A stretch of DNA of 64,000 bases from Pseudomonas sp. S35 (GCF_009866765.1 NZ_CP019431.1:5786001-5850000), one strand, 5' to 3'; positions 50,672 through 58,059 are shown, counted from the stretch's first letter. Notes: generated from the letters alone by a model not told the origin. A program made the numbers and translations.

Positions 50672-51328
50672 ATGGATTTCAACCCGCTCGACCTTATCCT
50701 GCATCTCGACGTCTATCTCGACCTGCTGGTAACCAATTACGGTCCGTGGATCTACGCCATTCTGTTCCTGGTCATCTTTTGCGAAACCGGCCTGGTGGTC
50801 ATGCCGTTCCTGCCGGGTGATTCGTTGCTGTTTATTGCCGGAGCCGTAGCCGCAGGCGGCGGCATGGACCCGGTATTGCTGGGCGGCCTGTTGATGCTGG
50901 CAGCCATCCTCGGCGACAGCACCAACTACGTGATCGGGCGAACGGTAGGCGAACGGTTGTTCAACAACCCCAACTCGAAAATCTTCCGCCGCGACTACCT
51001 GCAAAAAACCCACGATTTCTACGACAAGCACGGTGGCAAAACCGTCACCCTGGCGCGCTTCCTGCCGATCCTGCGCACCTTTGCGCCGTTCGTCGCCGGT
51101 ATCGCGAGAATGCCGTACCCACGGTTCTTCGGTTTCAGTGTGCTGGGCACGATCCTCTGGGTCGGCGGCCTGGTGACCCTGGGCTACTTCTTCGGCAACG
51201 TACCGTTTATCAAGAAAAACCTGTCGCTGCTGGTGGTGTTCATCATCCTGCTGTCCTTGGTGCCGATGATCATCGGCGTGTTCCGCAGCCGTTTTGGCCG
51301 CACCTCCTCCGAAGCCAAGCCGCAGTAA
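50672..51328 (+). CDS. DedA-family membrane protein
   Basis: This 218-residue inner-membrane protein is a canonical DedA: LPGDSLLFIAGAVA, the GDSTNYVIGRTVGERLF motif, FLPILRTFAPFVAGIARM and about five spans. DedA proteins are lipid-carrier translocases or proton-linked envelope proteins. ATG 50672 follows an AGGTG site; a GTG three codons upstream is possible. It lies seven bases ahead of the MtfA-like gene. Confidence 0.92.
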   Translation: MDFNPLDLILHLDVYLDLLVTNYGPWIYAILFLVIFCETGLVVMPFLPGDSLLFIAGAVAAGGGMDPVLLGGLLMLAAILGDSTNYVIGRTVGERLFNNPNSKIFRRDYLQKTHDFYDKHGGKTVTLARFLPILRTFAPFVAGIARMPYPRFFGFSVLGTILWVGGLVTLGYFFGNVPFIKKNLSLLVVFIILLSLVPMIIGVFRSRFGRTSSEAKPQ

Positions 51329-51334
51329 CCGCCG

Positions 51335-52150
51335 ATGTGGTCCCTCAGCGCCTGGCGTCGCCGGCGCCTGCTGGCCAAGCACCCGATTGCCGATGACACC
51401 TGGCAGCGGGTGCGCCATCACCTGACCTTCCTCGACGGCATCAGCGCCGAGCAGGACCAGTGGCTGCGCGAAGCCTGCGTGGTGTTCCTCGCCGAAAAAC
51501 ACCTCACCGCCCTGCCCGGCGTCGAACTGCACCAGGAACAACGCCTGCTGCTTGCCGCTCAGGCGCAATTGCCGCTGATGCATCTGGGCGACCTCGACTG
51601 GTACCAAGGCTTCCACGAAATCGTGCTGTACCCCGACGACTTCCTGAGCCCCCAGCGCCATCGCGACAGCAGTGGCATCGAACATGAATGGGACGGCGAA
51701 CACAGCGGCGAAGCCTGGCAACAAGGCCCGGTGATTCTTGCCTGGCCCGGCGTGCTCGCCAGCGGCCAGTGGGAAGGCTACAACCTGGTGATCCACGAAC
51801 TGGCGCACAAACTCGACATGCTCAACGGCGACGCCAACGGCCTGCCACCGCTGCACGCCGACATGCGCGTGCAGGAATGGGCCAGCGTGATGCAGGGCGC
51901 CTACGACGACCTCAATCGCCAACTGGACGCCAACCCCGACGCCGAGACGGAGATAGACCCGTACGCCGCCGAAAACCCCGCGGAATTCTTCGCCGTCACC
52001 AGCGAATATTTTTTCAGCGCCCCGGATTTGCTGGTCAGCACATATCCACAGGTGTACGCCCAACTCAGCCGCTTTTACCGCCAGGACCCCTTGGCCCGCC
52101 TGACCCACCTGCAAGCCCACGACCCGCGTTATCAGCCACAAGGCGAATGA
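51335..52150 (+). CDS. mtfA: MtfA-like zinc-dependent peptidase
   Basis: MtfA binds the glucose repressor Mlc in E. coli and has metallopeptidase activity. The 271-residue protein shows the zinc motif HELAHKLDMLNG (about residue 151) and the downstream glutamate segment ENPAEFFAVTSEYFF. No Mlc homologue lies in the window, so its partner here is unknown. It is coupled to the DedA gene by a six-base gap. Confidence 0.9.
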   Translation: MWSLSAWRRRRLLAKHPIADDTWQRVRHHLTFLDGISAEQDQWLREACVVFLAEKHLTALPGVELHQEQRLLLAAQAQLPLMHLGDLDWYQGFHEIVLYPDDFLSPQRHRDSSGIEHEWDGEHSGEAWQQGPVILAWPGVLASGQWEGYNLVIHELAHKLDMLNGDANGLPPLHADMRVQEWASVMQGAYDDLNRQLDANPDAETEIDPYAAENPAEFFAVTSEYFFSAPDLLVSTYPQVYAQLSRFYRQDPLARLTHLQAHDPRYQPQGE

Positions 52151-52192
52151 CCGTACGACGTCTGGCGCATGGCATCGCCGTCAGAATATGCC

Positions 52193-52198
52193 TATAAT
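52193..52198 (+). promoter_or_regulatory. ppa: -10 element of ppa
   Basis: TATAAT lies about 60 bases ahead of ppa. The leader holds a GGCCAT/ATGGCC dyad, and the ribosome site sits in a short GGGC/GCCC hairpin next to the ATG. Confidence 0.45.
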
Positions 52199-52258
52199 CG
52201 CCGCCACTTTTAGGCCAATCCGGCCATGTCATATGGCCAACTACGGGGGCAACGCCCA

Positions 52259-52786
52259 ATGAGCTACAGCAAGATTCCGGCTGGCAAAGACCTGCCGAAC
52301 GACATCTACGTCGCCATCGAGATTCCGGCCAACCACGCGCCGATCAAATACGAAATCGACAAAGACAGCGACTGCCTGTTCGTTGACCGTTTCATGGCCA
52401 CCCCGATGTTCTACCCGGCCAACTACGGTTTTATCCCGAACACCCTGGCTGACGACGGTGACCCCCTCGACGTGCTGGTCGTGACCCCTTACCCGGTTAC
52501 CCCAGGTTCGGTCATCCGCGCTCGTCCAGTCGGCATCCTGAACATGACCGACGACGGCGGCGGCGATGCCAAGGTTATCGCGGTACCTCACGACAAGCTG
52601 TCGCAGCTGTACGTGGACGTGAAGGAATACACCGACCTGCCGCCACTGCTGCTGGAACAGATCAAGCACTTCTTCGAGAACTACAAAGACCTCGAAAAAG
52701 GCAAATGGGTGAAGATCGACGGCTGGGGCGATGCAGAAGCAGCCCGCGCCGAGATCATGAAGTCGGTTGCCGCCTACAAAGGCTGA
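52259..52786 (+). CDS. ppa: inorganic pyrophosphatase
   Basis: Ppa hydrolyses pyrophosphate and drives biosynthetic reactions. The 175-residue family-I enzyme has [25 protein letters not shown], the DGDPLDVLV metal site and the C-terminal [10 protein letters not shown] segment. ATG 52259 gives the canonical [11 protein letters not shown] start. A strong terminator follows. Confidence 0.97.
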   Translation: MSYSKIPAGKDLPNDIYVAIEIPANHAPIKYEIDKDSDCLFVDRFMATPMFYPANYGFIPNTLADDGDPLDVLVVTPYPVTPGSVIRARPVGILNMTDDGGGDAKVIAVPHDKLSQLYVDVKEYTDLPPLLLEQIKHFFENYKDLEKGKWVKIDGWGDAEAARAEIMKSVAAYKG

Positions 52787-52813
52787 CACTGAGTCCTCAT
52801 TGCTCTGGCAATC

Positions 52814-52844
52814 AAAAAAGCTCCGATCATTCGGGGCTTTTTTT
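52814..52844 (+). terminator. Rho-independent terminator of ppa
   Basis: A GCTCCGA/TCGGGGC stem (one G-U pair) with loop TCAT is flanked by A6 and T7. This is a classic two-way terminator. Confidence 0.9.
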
Positions 52845-52879
52845 GTGGGAAAAATTAAACAACAAGTTCAACATCTAAT

Positions 52880-53001
52880 ACGCAGAGTTTAACCAAGCAC
52901 TATTACCGAAAGATCGAGCCACAACTAAGCAAAAACCTACACGCGCAATTCAACGCATGGTTTATTTGATTAGTTTTCTTGGCCAGTAAACTCTGCGTTT
53001 A
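52880..53001. promoter_or_regulatory. operator-like repeats and promoter of the S24 repressor gene
   Basis: ACGCAGAGTTTA (52880-52891) and its exact complement TAAACTCTGCGT (52987-52998) lie 95 bases apart. The right copy extends into the dyad TAAAC-TCTGC-GTTTA (52987-53001), whose last base is the A of the start codon. TTGATT (52966-52971) and TAAACT (52987-52992) could be -35 and -10, which would put the transcript start at or within two bases of the ATG. Confidence 0.55.
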
Positions 53002-53777
53002 TGAATACATCAGGTGATCGTTTAAAAGCGCTATTACGGGAAGTTCATCTTTCCGCCTCCGACTTCGCCAAGAATCGTGGTGTCACGCCTCAACACGTGA
53101 ACAACTGGTTCAAGCGCGGTGTACCCATGGGCCGACTCAACGAGATCGCAGAACTGCTTTGCGTCTCCAGCCGTTGGCTGCGCACCGGCGAAGGCCCCAA
53201 ACACCCTCCGGCCAACTTCCTGCTCGAAGGCCCGGAAACACGCAAAGGATTGCCCACCACCCGCGAAGGAAGCGGCAAATACCTCCCAGGCCCAGCCTGC
53301 CCGCCGGAAAAGATCGACGTGGAGATCCCCCTCCACCCCACCTTCACCTCAACCCTGCGCATCCGCCTCTCCCTGCACACGCTCGAAACCCTCAACGTCA
53401 ACCCCGACCGCGCGGTAGGCGCCTACATGGTCGACAACAGCATGATCGACATCATCCAGCAAGGCTCCACCCTCGCCATCGACAAAGGCCGCACCCAAAT
53501 CATCGACGGCGAGATTTACGCCGTCGAACACGACGGCATGCTGCGCATCAAATACCTCTACAACCGCCCTGGCGGCGGCCTGCGCATGCGCAGCCACAAT
53601 GCCGGCGAACACCCGGATGAATACCTGAACCATGAAGAACGGTTTGAACAGAACTTCAAAATCATAGGCTGGGTATTCTGGTGGTCCACCCTCAACAACC
53701 GCCGTCCTCCAGTCCCCCAGGATGAGCAGTTATTAGGCTGGGAAGGCTCTAAATCGGACCCGGAGGTGGGCATTTGA
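53001..53777 (+). CDS. CI/LexA-like S24 family transcriptional repressor
   Basis: This 258-residue protein has an N-terminal helix-turn-helix (about 5-62; VTPQHVNNWFKRGVP) and a C-terminal S24 domain (about 130-240). The likely Ser-Lys dyad is S147 in VDNSMID and K184 in LRIKYL. The linker has no Ala-Gly site; PACPPEK may replace it, so RecA-promoted self-cleavage is uncertain. It stands alone without phage structural genes. There is no Shine-Dalgarno before the ATG, and the promoter -10 ends nine bases upstream, which suggests a leaderless mRNA as in lambda cI. Confidence 0.82.
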   Translation: MNTSGDRLKALLREVHLSASDFAKNRGVTPQHVNNWFKRGVPMGRLNEIAELLCVSSRWLRTGEGPKHPPANFLLEGPETRKGLPTTREGSGKYLPGPACPPEKIDVEIPLHPTFTSTLRIRLSLHTLETLNVNPDRAVGAYMVDNSMIDIIQQGSTLAIDKGRTQIIDGEIYAVEHDGMLRIKYLYNRPGGGLRMRSHNAGEHPDEYLNHEERFEQNFKIIGWVFWWSTLNNRRPPVPQDEQLLGWEGSKSDPEVGI

Positions 53778-53799
53778 AGTGAATACGGGTATCATGCGC

Positions 53800-53980
53800 C
53801 GCACATTTGGCAGGGGGTGGCTCAAAGCTATTCACCCTGCTCGGCGATGCGGAGGAGTTCCCGCGGATGCCCCTACTATTCAGCCCGACGCAATGTGGGC
53901 TGAGCGATTTGAAGGCTGATGAGGCTTGTCAAAAACAAGCTGAAGCAGTCCCCGAGAAGCCGGCCACAAGCCGGCTTTTT
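53800..53980 (+). ncRNA. candidate structured small RNA
   Basis: A region of about 180 nt with no plausible protein folds into five local hairpins: 53810-53819 with 53833-53840; GCGG/CCGC around loop AGGAGTTC (53849-53864); CAGCCC/GGGCTG (53881-53902); GCTTGT/ACAAGC (53924-53940); and a terminator (53957-53977 plus T-run). A TATCAT that resembles a -10 lies at 53790-53795. The AGGA loop resembles an RsmA/CsrA site. I do not recognise the family. An open frame from 53807 runs through it but is not protein-like. Confidence 0.5.
53957..53980 (+). terminator. Rho-independent terminator of the candidate small RNA
   Basis: AAGCCGGC and GCCGGCTT enclose CACAA and run into a five-T tract. It points along the plus strand, away from the S24 gene, and is convergent with the nuclease gene. 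Confidence 0.85.
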
Positions 53981-54019
53981 AATGTGTGCTCTACCGTATT
54001 TCCAGCCAAGCAGATACCA

Positions 54020-55132
54020 CTACAACATACTCGCAACCACCTTATCAAAATCAGCAAACCTCTCCTTCAACCGCTCAATCGTCGACCGCCACTTCTGTGT
54101 CCTAGGCCTACAAATTGTATTCTGATTCCCAAACATCCCTGTCTCCCGCACAGCCTGGCTCACTGCAACGGTATCCAACCACTCAACCGACACAAAGTAA
54201 TCACACCGCTCCGGATCGTCCAAAAACTCAGCGTGATAATTTGCACGCTTGGCAACCTCAAGCACCGGGCGCTCCTCACCGTTCACAGTCACTGTGAATT
54301 CGTTCGCAGGAGTCGATTTTCCACGCACCCTTCCAACGCCGACATAACCCTGCTGCGGAATGTTCACCCACACACGATCACCCGGCGAAAGCAGCTGCAA
54401 CGTTCTGCTATACCAAGCCCCGCCGCCGCCTGAGATAAAGCCAAACTCCCTGGCGTCCTCCCATGAGCGAGATGTCGAATCTCCGAACGAGCAATAGAAC
54501 TCACCGTTCCAAGGCTCGTTATGCCCCTCGCTCGCCGACACCGCATTCACTTGTGTCTGAACGGGATCGAGTAGCCAGGACCGACTCAACAGTTGCTGTT
54601 CACCCATTTGGAAAATCTGAAAACACAGCACGTTGATCGGTATATCTCGTTTACTGAGGTATTCAACAATCCGCTCGCTGCTTGCGTCTAACTCCGTAGC
54701 GACAATGACCAGTTGATGGCTTTGATTTAGCTCGTCATCGTCTAGGACACGTCCAAAACGAGCTAAAAAGTCAGCGTAGAGGGTATTTCCTGGTCTGAAT
54801 CGCTCGTAAATCGCGCCGATCTCATTAGGCTGTAAACCTTGAACCCACGCAGCGTAGTCAAGTGTCTGGGCGACAACGTCCCGTGGGGTGCGGTCGCGTT
54901 TGAGCTCAACCAATACGAGGTTCCCATCGGGGGCTATAGCCAGCAGATCAATGCGTCCACCTGAGCTGGTTTTCTCTTGCTTGCCTATCAGCATCCACTC
55001 GTCTGAGAGGATGCCTGGCGAGTTGAGGATCATGTCTTCAAGCAACTGCTCACTGACCAATCGGCTCAAAGGGAGCTTGCTCGGCGCAACACCGACGGTC
55101 CAAACATCCGTTTTTATGGGCAAGTGGTACAT
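54020..55132 (-). CDS. NucS-like PD-(D/E)xK nuclease with PUA/EVE-like C-terminal region
   Basis: The N-terminal half of this 370-residue protein resembles the DUF91/NucS nuclease fold: GGRIDLLAIAPDGNLVLVELK gives D62 and E76-x-K78, followed by TPRDVVAQTLDYAAWV. The C-terminal part (about 215-365) has SPGDRVWVNIPQQGYVGVGRV and a GNQNTICRPRTQKWRSTIERL end. I read this as a PUA/EVE-like domain of the kind that recognises modified bases. The start is uncertain: ATG 55132 begins just ahead of the conserved part; ATG 55225 or GTG 55261 would add 31 or 43 residues over an inverted repeat. Base composition looks less GC-rich than its neighbours. It may be a stand-alone defence nuclease. Confidence 0.7.
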   Translation of the reverse strand: MYHLPIKTDVWTVGVAPSKLPLSRLVSEQLLEDMILNSPGILSDEWMLIGKQEKTSSGGRIDLLAIAPDGNLVLVELKRDRTPRDVVAQTLDYAAWVQGLQPNEIGAIYERFRPGNTLYADFLARFGRVLDDDELNQSHQLVIVATELDASSERIVEYLSKRDIPINVLCFQIFQMGEQQLLSRSWLLDPVQTQVNAVSASEGHNEPWNGEFYCSFGDSTSRSWEDAREFGFISGGGGAWYSRTLQLLSPGDRVWVNIPQQGYVGVGRVRGKSTPANEFTVTVNGEERPVLEVAKRANYHAEFLDDPERCDYFVSVEWLDTVAVSQAVRETGMFGNQNTICRPRTQKWRSTIERLKERFADFDKVVASML

Positions 55133-55221
55133 CCTTGGCGAGGTGGAGTTTCGCGACTCTAACACCGTCGCAACCCAATCTGTCGACAAGGGCACGATAC
55201 GTAAATATCCAGGCCAGTACG

Positions 55222-55252
55222 GCATTTGGTCAGCGCCTTGCTGACCAAATGC
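55222..55252. repeat. 13-bp perfect inverted repeat
   Basis: GCATTTGGTCAGC and GCTGACCAAATGC enclose GCCTT. It lies between the DUF3077-like gene and the nuclease start at 55132, with no T-run. It could be an operator, a processing hairpin or a weak terminator. Confidence 0.55.
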
Positions 55253-55262
55253 AAATATCACA

Positions 55263-55499
55263 TCACCTCGGCTGCATACACTCCACCGCCCGATCCGCCA
55301 CCATCTTCGCCATGTCCACCAAATGCATCACCGCCCTCTGCGGCGCAGCCACGGGCTCACCGAGCATTTGCGACGTCGCCACTGCACACTGCAGCAACTC
55401 AGCCACTCGCACCCAAGCATCCTCGAAGCTCAGCTCTTCATTGACAGTAAATGGGTTGGTTACAGGCGATGAGCGCGAATCCGAAACAACGTTATCCAT
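55263..55499 (-). CDS. small DUF3077-like protein
   Basis: This 78-residue protein (MDNVVSDSRSSPVTNPFTVN, then SFEDAWVRVAELLQCAVATS and LVDMAKMVADRAVECM) looks like the small helical DUF3077/DUF6124 proteins common and often multi-copy in Pseudomonas. Function is unknown. ATG 55499 is preceded by GGAGTATTGCT; an upstream start would run through the hairpin. It sits behind a long structured leader and ahead of the nuclease gene on the same strand. Confidence 0.65.
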   Translation of the reverse strand: MDNVVSDSRSSPVTNPFTVNEELSFEDAWVRVAELLQCAVATSQMLGEPVAAPQRAVMHLVDMAKMVADRAVECMQPR

Positions 55500-55830
55500 A
55501 GCAATACTCCAATCGATAATTTGGAGCTGCCACTTCCCGCGACTAAACAAAAGGCGGCAGCTGTACGCAGGTTAGTCGACCGGTCGATTGGTAACCCGGC
55601 GCACCCGGAGGTGCCCTGCGCACAGCCACCATAAGATGCAGGCGAAGGGGTGCCTGACTCATGAGTTGCTTTTGCGCCAATCGAATCCGGGCGACTAAAC
55701 CCGATCACTGAATATGCAGTGACGGGCCGAAGCCTAGTCACCCCATTTCGCTGGCGCAAGCCGCTGGGATTCTCTCGGAAACGTCCTGCAAATGAAAGGG
55801 ATCGAACCTGCTGGCCGTTCAAACCACTGT
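55500..55830 (-). promoter_or_regulatory. long structured leader of the DUF3077-like gene
   Basis: Read on the minus strand, this 300-nt stretch has several stems. One is TCACTG/CAGTGA (55705-55722). Another is GCACC-UCCG-GGUGC, a UNCG-type tetraloop (55601-55614). A third is AGCTGCC/GGCAGCT (55525-55531 with 55556-55562). The last is CTCCAA/TTGGAG (55507-55512 with 55521-55526), which pairs the GGAG ribosome site. The last two stems share bases 55525-55526. A frame of 120 codons is open across it but looks unlike a protein. I recall very similar leaders before other DUF3077-like genes in Pseudomonas; this was not checked. Confidence 0.5.
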
Positions 55831-55948
55831 CCCTCTCAGGTTGACAGTAAGACTCATCCCACCCGATTTATCCCTCCCGTCCCACCCATTAATCTATGCC
55901 CATGTTGAACGCAACGCCCAACCAACCTAAACAAAAAAGGATTCAACC

Positions 55949-56581
55949 ATGAGCACTCCAACCTACAACCGCTTGAACAAAGAGGACGCCGTAGTTCTGC
56001 TGGTCGACCACCAGACCGGGCTGATCTCGCTGGTGCAGGACTTCTCGCCCAACGAGTTCAAGAACAACGTGTTGGCCCTGGCTGACCTGGCGAAGTTCTT
56101 CAACTTGCCGACTATCCTCACCACCAGCTTCGAGCAAGGCCCCAACGGCCCGCTGGTGCCAGAGCTCAAAGAGATGTTCCCGGACGCGCCGTACATCGCA
56201 CGCCCTGGCCAGATCAATGCGTGGGACAACGAAGACTTCGTCAAGGCGATCAAGGCCACTGGCCGTAAGCAGATCATCATTGCCGGTGTGGTCACGGATG
56301 TGTGCGTAGCGTTCCCGACCTTGTCGGCGCTGGCGGAAGGGTTTGAGGTGTTTGTGGTGACTGATGCGTCGGGCACGTTCAACACCACGGTGCAGCAGGC
56401 GGCGTGGAGCCGGATGACGCAGGCCGGGGCGCAGTTGATGAACTGGTTCTCGGTGGCGTGTGAGCTGCACCGCGACTGGCGCAACGATATCGAAGGCCTG
56501 GGTAATCTGTTGTCCCAGCGCATTCCCAACTATCGCAACCTGATGAATGGGTATGCGGCGCTGACGGCTCATCAGAAGTAA
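55949..56581 (+). CDS. YcaC-like isochorismatase-family hydrolase
   Basis: This 210-residue cysteine hydrolase has the family's LLVDHQTGLISLVQD with the catalytic Asp (about residue 20), a central lysine, and the nucleophile in GVVTDVCVAFPTLSA (about residue 118). It matches the YcaC subgroup of unknown substrate. AAAGGATTCAACC precedes the ATG. The 400-base gap on its left holds the DUF3077 leader and, beyond that, only an AT-rich promoter region. Confidence 0.88.
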   Translation: MSTPTYNRLNKEDAVVLLVDHQTGLISLVQDFSPNEFKNNVLALADLAKFFNLPTILTTSFEQGPNGPLVPELKEMFPDAPYIARPGQINAWDNEDFVKAIKATGRKQIIIAGVVTDVCVAFPTLSALAEGFEVFVVTDASGTFNTTVQQAAWSRMTQAGAQLMNWFSVACELHRDWRNDIEGLGNLLSQRIPNYRNLMNGYAALTAHQK

Positions 56582-56600
56582 GTCAATCTGGATTCGCGAC

Positions 56601-56624
56601 AAGCCTGCCTTGAAAGCAGGCTTT
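56601..56624 (+). terminator. terminator after the YcaC-like gene
   Basis: AAGCCTGC and GCAGGCTT form an 8-bp stem with a seven-base loop and a TTTC tail. Confidence 0.7.
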
Positions 56625-56724
56625 CGTCGTTGGGTCCAAGGTGTGTTTGCGCAGATGCCAACCCTTGACTCTCCCCTATACAGCAGCCCCTACCCTGAAA
56701 GCCCAATGTTCAGGCATCCATGTC

Positions 56725-57369
56725 ATGATTCAACGCATCCTGGTTATCCTCGGCCATCCTTCCAGCACCGGTTTCTGTTCAGCCCTCGCAGACACTTACC
56801 TACACGCCGCGACAACCGCCGGCCATGAGGTGCGCTTCTTGCACTTGGGTGCCCTGAGTTTCGATCCCGTCCTTCGCCACGGCTATACCCAAACGCAACC
56901 GCTGGAACCCGACCTGCTCAGCGCACAGTCCGACATTCTCTGGGCGACTCACCTGACATTCGTTTTCCCGATCTGGTGGGGCGGCATTCCGGCGTTGATG
57001 AAGGGCTTCATCGACCGTATTTTTCTACCCGGTTTTGCCTTCAAATACCGTGCGGGCAAGGCATTCCCCGACAAGTTGCTCGCAGGCCGGACGGCGCATT
57101 TGTTAGTGACCCTGGACACGCCGCCATGGTATTACCGCTGGTTATATCGCATGCCTGGCGTGCATCAGATGCGTAAGACCACACTGGCATTCTGTGGCAT
57201 CAAGTCGATCAAGACGTTGCTGTTTGGGCCAGTGTTGGGGTCTACGCCAGCGCAGCGCAGCAAGTGGCTTAAGCAAGCCGGCGGATTAGTTGAAAAAGGG
57301 CGCTTTAATGTACATCGGCAAAGCCGCGCAACAGTCGGGCACGACCATCAAGGCGATTCGTCACTATGA
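56725..57369 (+). CDS. NAD(P)H quinone reductase-like flavodoxin-fold protein
   Basis: This 214-residue protein has the NQO1/flavodoxin_2 fold: ILGHPSSTGFCSALAD at the N-terminus, HLTFVFPIWWGGIPALMKGFIDRIF, and a TLDTPPWYYRW loop. The C-terminal 20 residues are read from DNA that also encodes the start of the MerR gene in another frame. They look unlike the family, so the original stop may have been lost. ATG 56725 is the only start next to the Rossmann strand. Confidence 0.85.
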   Translation: MIQRILVILGHPSSTGFCSALADTYLHAATTAGHEVRFLHLGALSFDPVLRHGYTQTQPLEPDLLSAQSDILWATHLTFVFPIWWGGIPALMKGFIDRIFLPGFAFKYRAGKAFPDKLLAGRTAHLLVTLDTPPWYYRWLYRMPGVHQMRKTTLAFCGIKSIKTLLFGPVLGSTPAQRSKWLKQAGGLVEKGRFNVHRQSRATVGHDHQGDSSL

Positions 57370-57742
57370 AGCGATTGGGCTGCTGCCGGCACCGCAACGT
57401 CAGGGCCAGTATCGGGTTTATTCGGAGCAGAGCGTTGAGTTGCTGATGTTTATCAAGTGCGCGCAGCAGTTGGGCTTCAAGCTCAAGGAATTGCAGGAAA
57501 TTATGCAGGGTCACCAAGGTGGTGCGCTGCCTTGGGAAAAGGCAGGCCAGGTCATTGCAAACAAAAAGCAACAAATCACCGCACAAATGACTGCGCTACA
57601 GAACATGCAAGCGGGACTGCTTGAGTTCGAAGCCCAGCTCACACACGCCCAAGGGCGATGCGCTCAAACCAAAACGATGCTCATCCGCACGGACGATGAG
57701 CCGATCAGGACGCACAATCACCTCAATACAGCGGGCGAGTGA
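57308..57742 (+). CDS. MerR-family transcriptional regulator
   Basis: This 144-residue protein has the MerR DNA-binding domain (MYIGKAAQQSGTTIKAIRHY, YRVYSEQSVELLMFIKCAQQ, GFKLKELQEIM) and a C-terminal dimerisation helix. The metal-binding cysteines of MerR/CueR are not arranged in a known motif. AAAGGG precedes the ATG. It overlaps the upstream quinone reductase by 62 bases and probably controls it. Confidence 0.9.
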   Translation: MYIGKAAQQSGTTIKAIRHYEAIGLLPAPQRQGQYRVYSEQSVELLMFIKCAQQLGFKLKELQEIMQGHQGGALPWEKAGQVIANKKQQITAQMTALQNMQAGLLEFEAQLTHAQGRCAQTKTMLIRTDDEPIRTHNHLNTAGE

Positions 57743-57816
57743 GCCCCCCCTCATTTGCCCAGAGTCCCCATGTCTGCTAGTGTCCCGCCGGTTTACCGTC
57801 TACCGGAATAGCCGCC

Positions 57817-58059
57817 ATGGCCCGCAAAAAAGTTGCACTCGATTTCGAACAATCCCTCGCCGACCTGCAAACCCTGGTCGAGCGTCTGGAGAACGGCGAG
57901 TTGTCGCTGGAAGACTCGTTGACGGCGTTTGAGCAAGGCATAGGCCTGACTCGCGACTGCCAGAGCGCACTCGCGCAGGCGGAGCAGAAGGTGCAGGTAT
58001 TGCTGGAGCGTGACGGGGAGTTGGCCGAAGAACCTTTCGATGCGGAACAGCCCGAATGA
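57817..58059 (+). CDS. xseB: exodeoxyribonuclease VII small subunit
   Basis: XseB is the helical partner that controls the XseA nuclease. The 80-residue protein has [20 protein letters not shown] and [19 protein letters not shown], as in the family. It overlaps ispA by four bases. The 74-base gap upstream holds a small CCGGT/ACCGG hairpin at the ATG side. Confidence 0.95.
   Translation: MARKKVALDFEQSLADLQTLVERLENGELSLEDSLTAFEQGIGLTRDCQSALAQAEQKVQVLLERDGELAEEPFDAEQPE

Noticed and set aside
53807..54433. 208-codon frame across the small-RNA region and into the nuclease gene
   Set aside because: It passes through an intrinsic terminator and overlaps the nuclease antisense; the translation is not protein-like.
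55798..55808. tRNA T-arm-like GGTTCGATCCC on the minus strand
   Set aside because: No matching stem, anticodon arm or acceptor follows; not a tRNA.
55460..55822. 120-codon minus-strand frame across the DUF3077 leader
   Set aside because: It overlaps the real gene start and has a Ser/Arg/Gly-rich translation. I favour a structured leader, but it should be revisited if the frame proves conserved.
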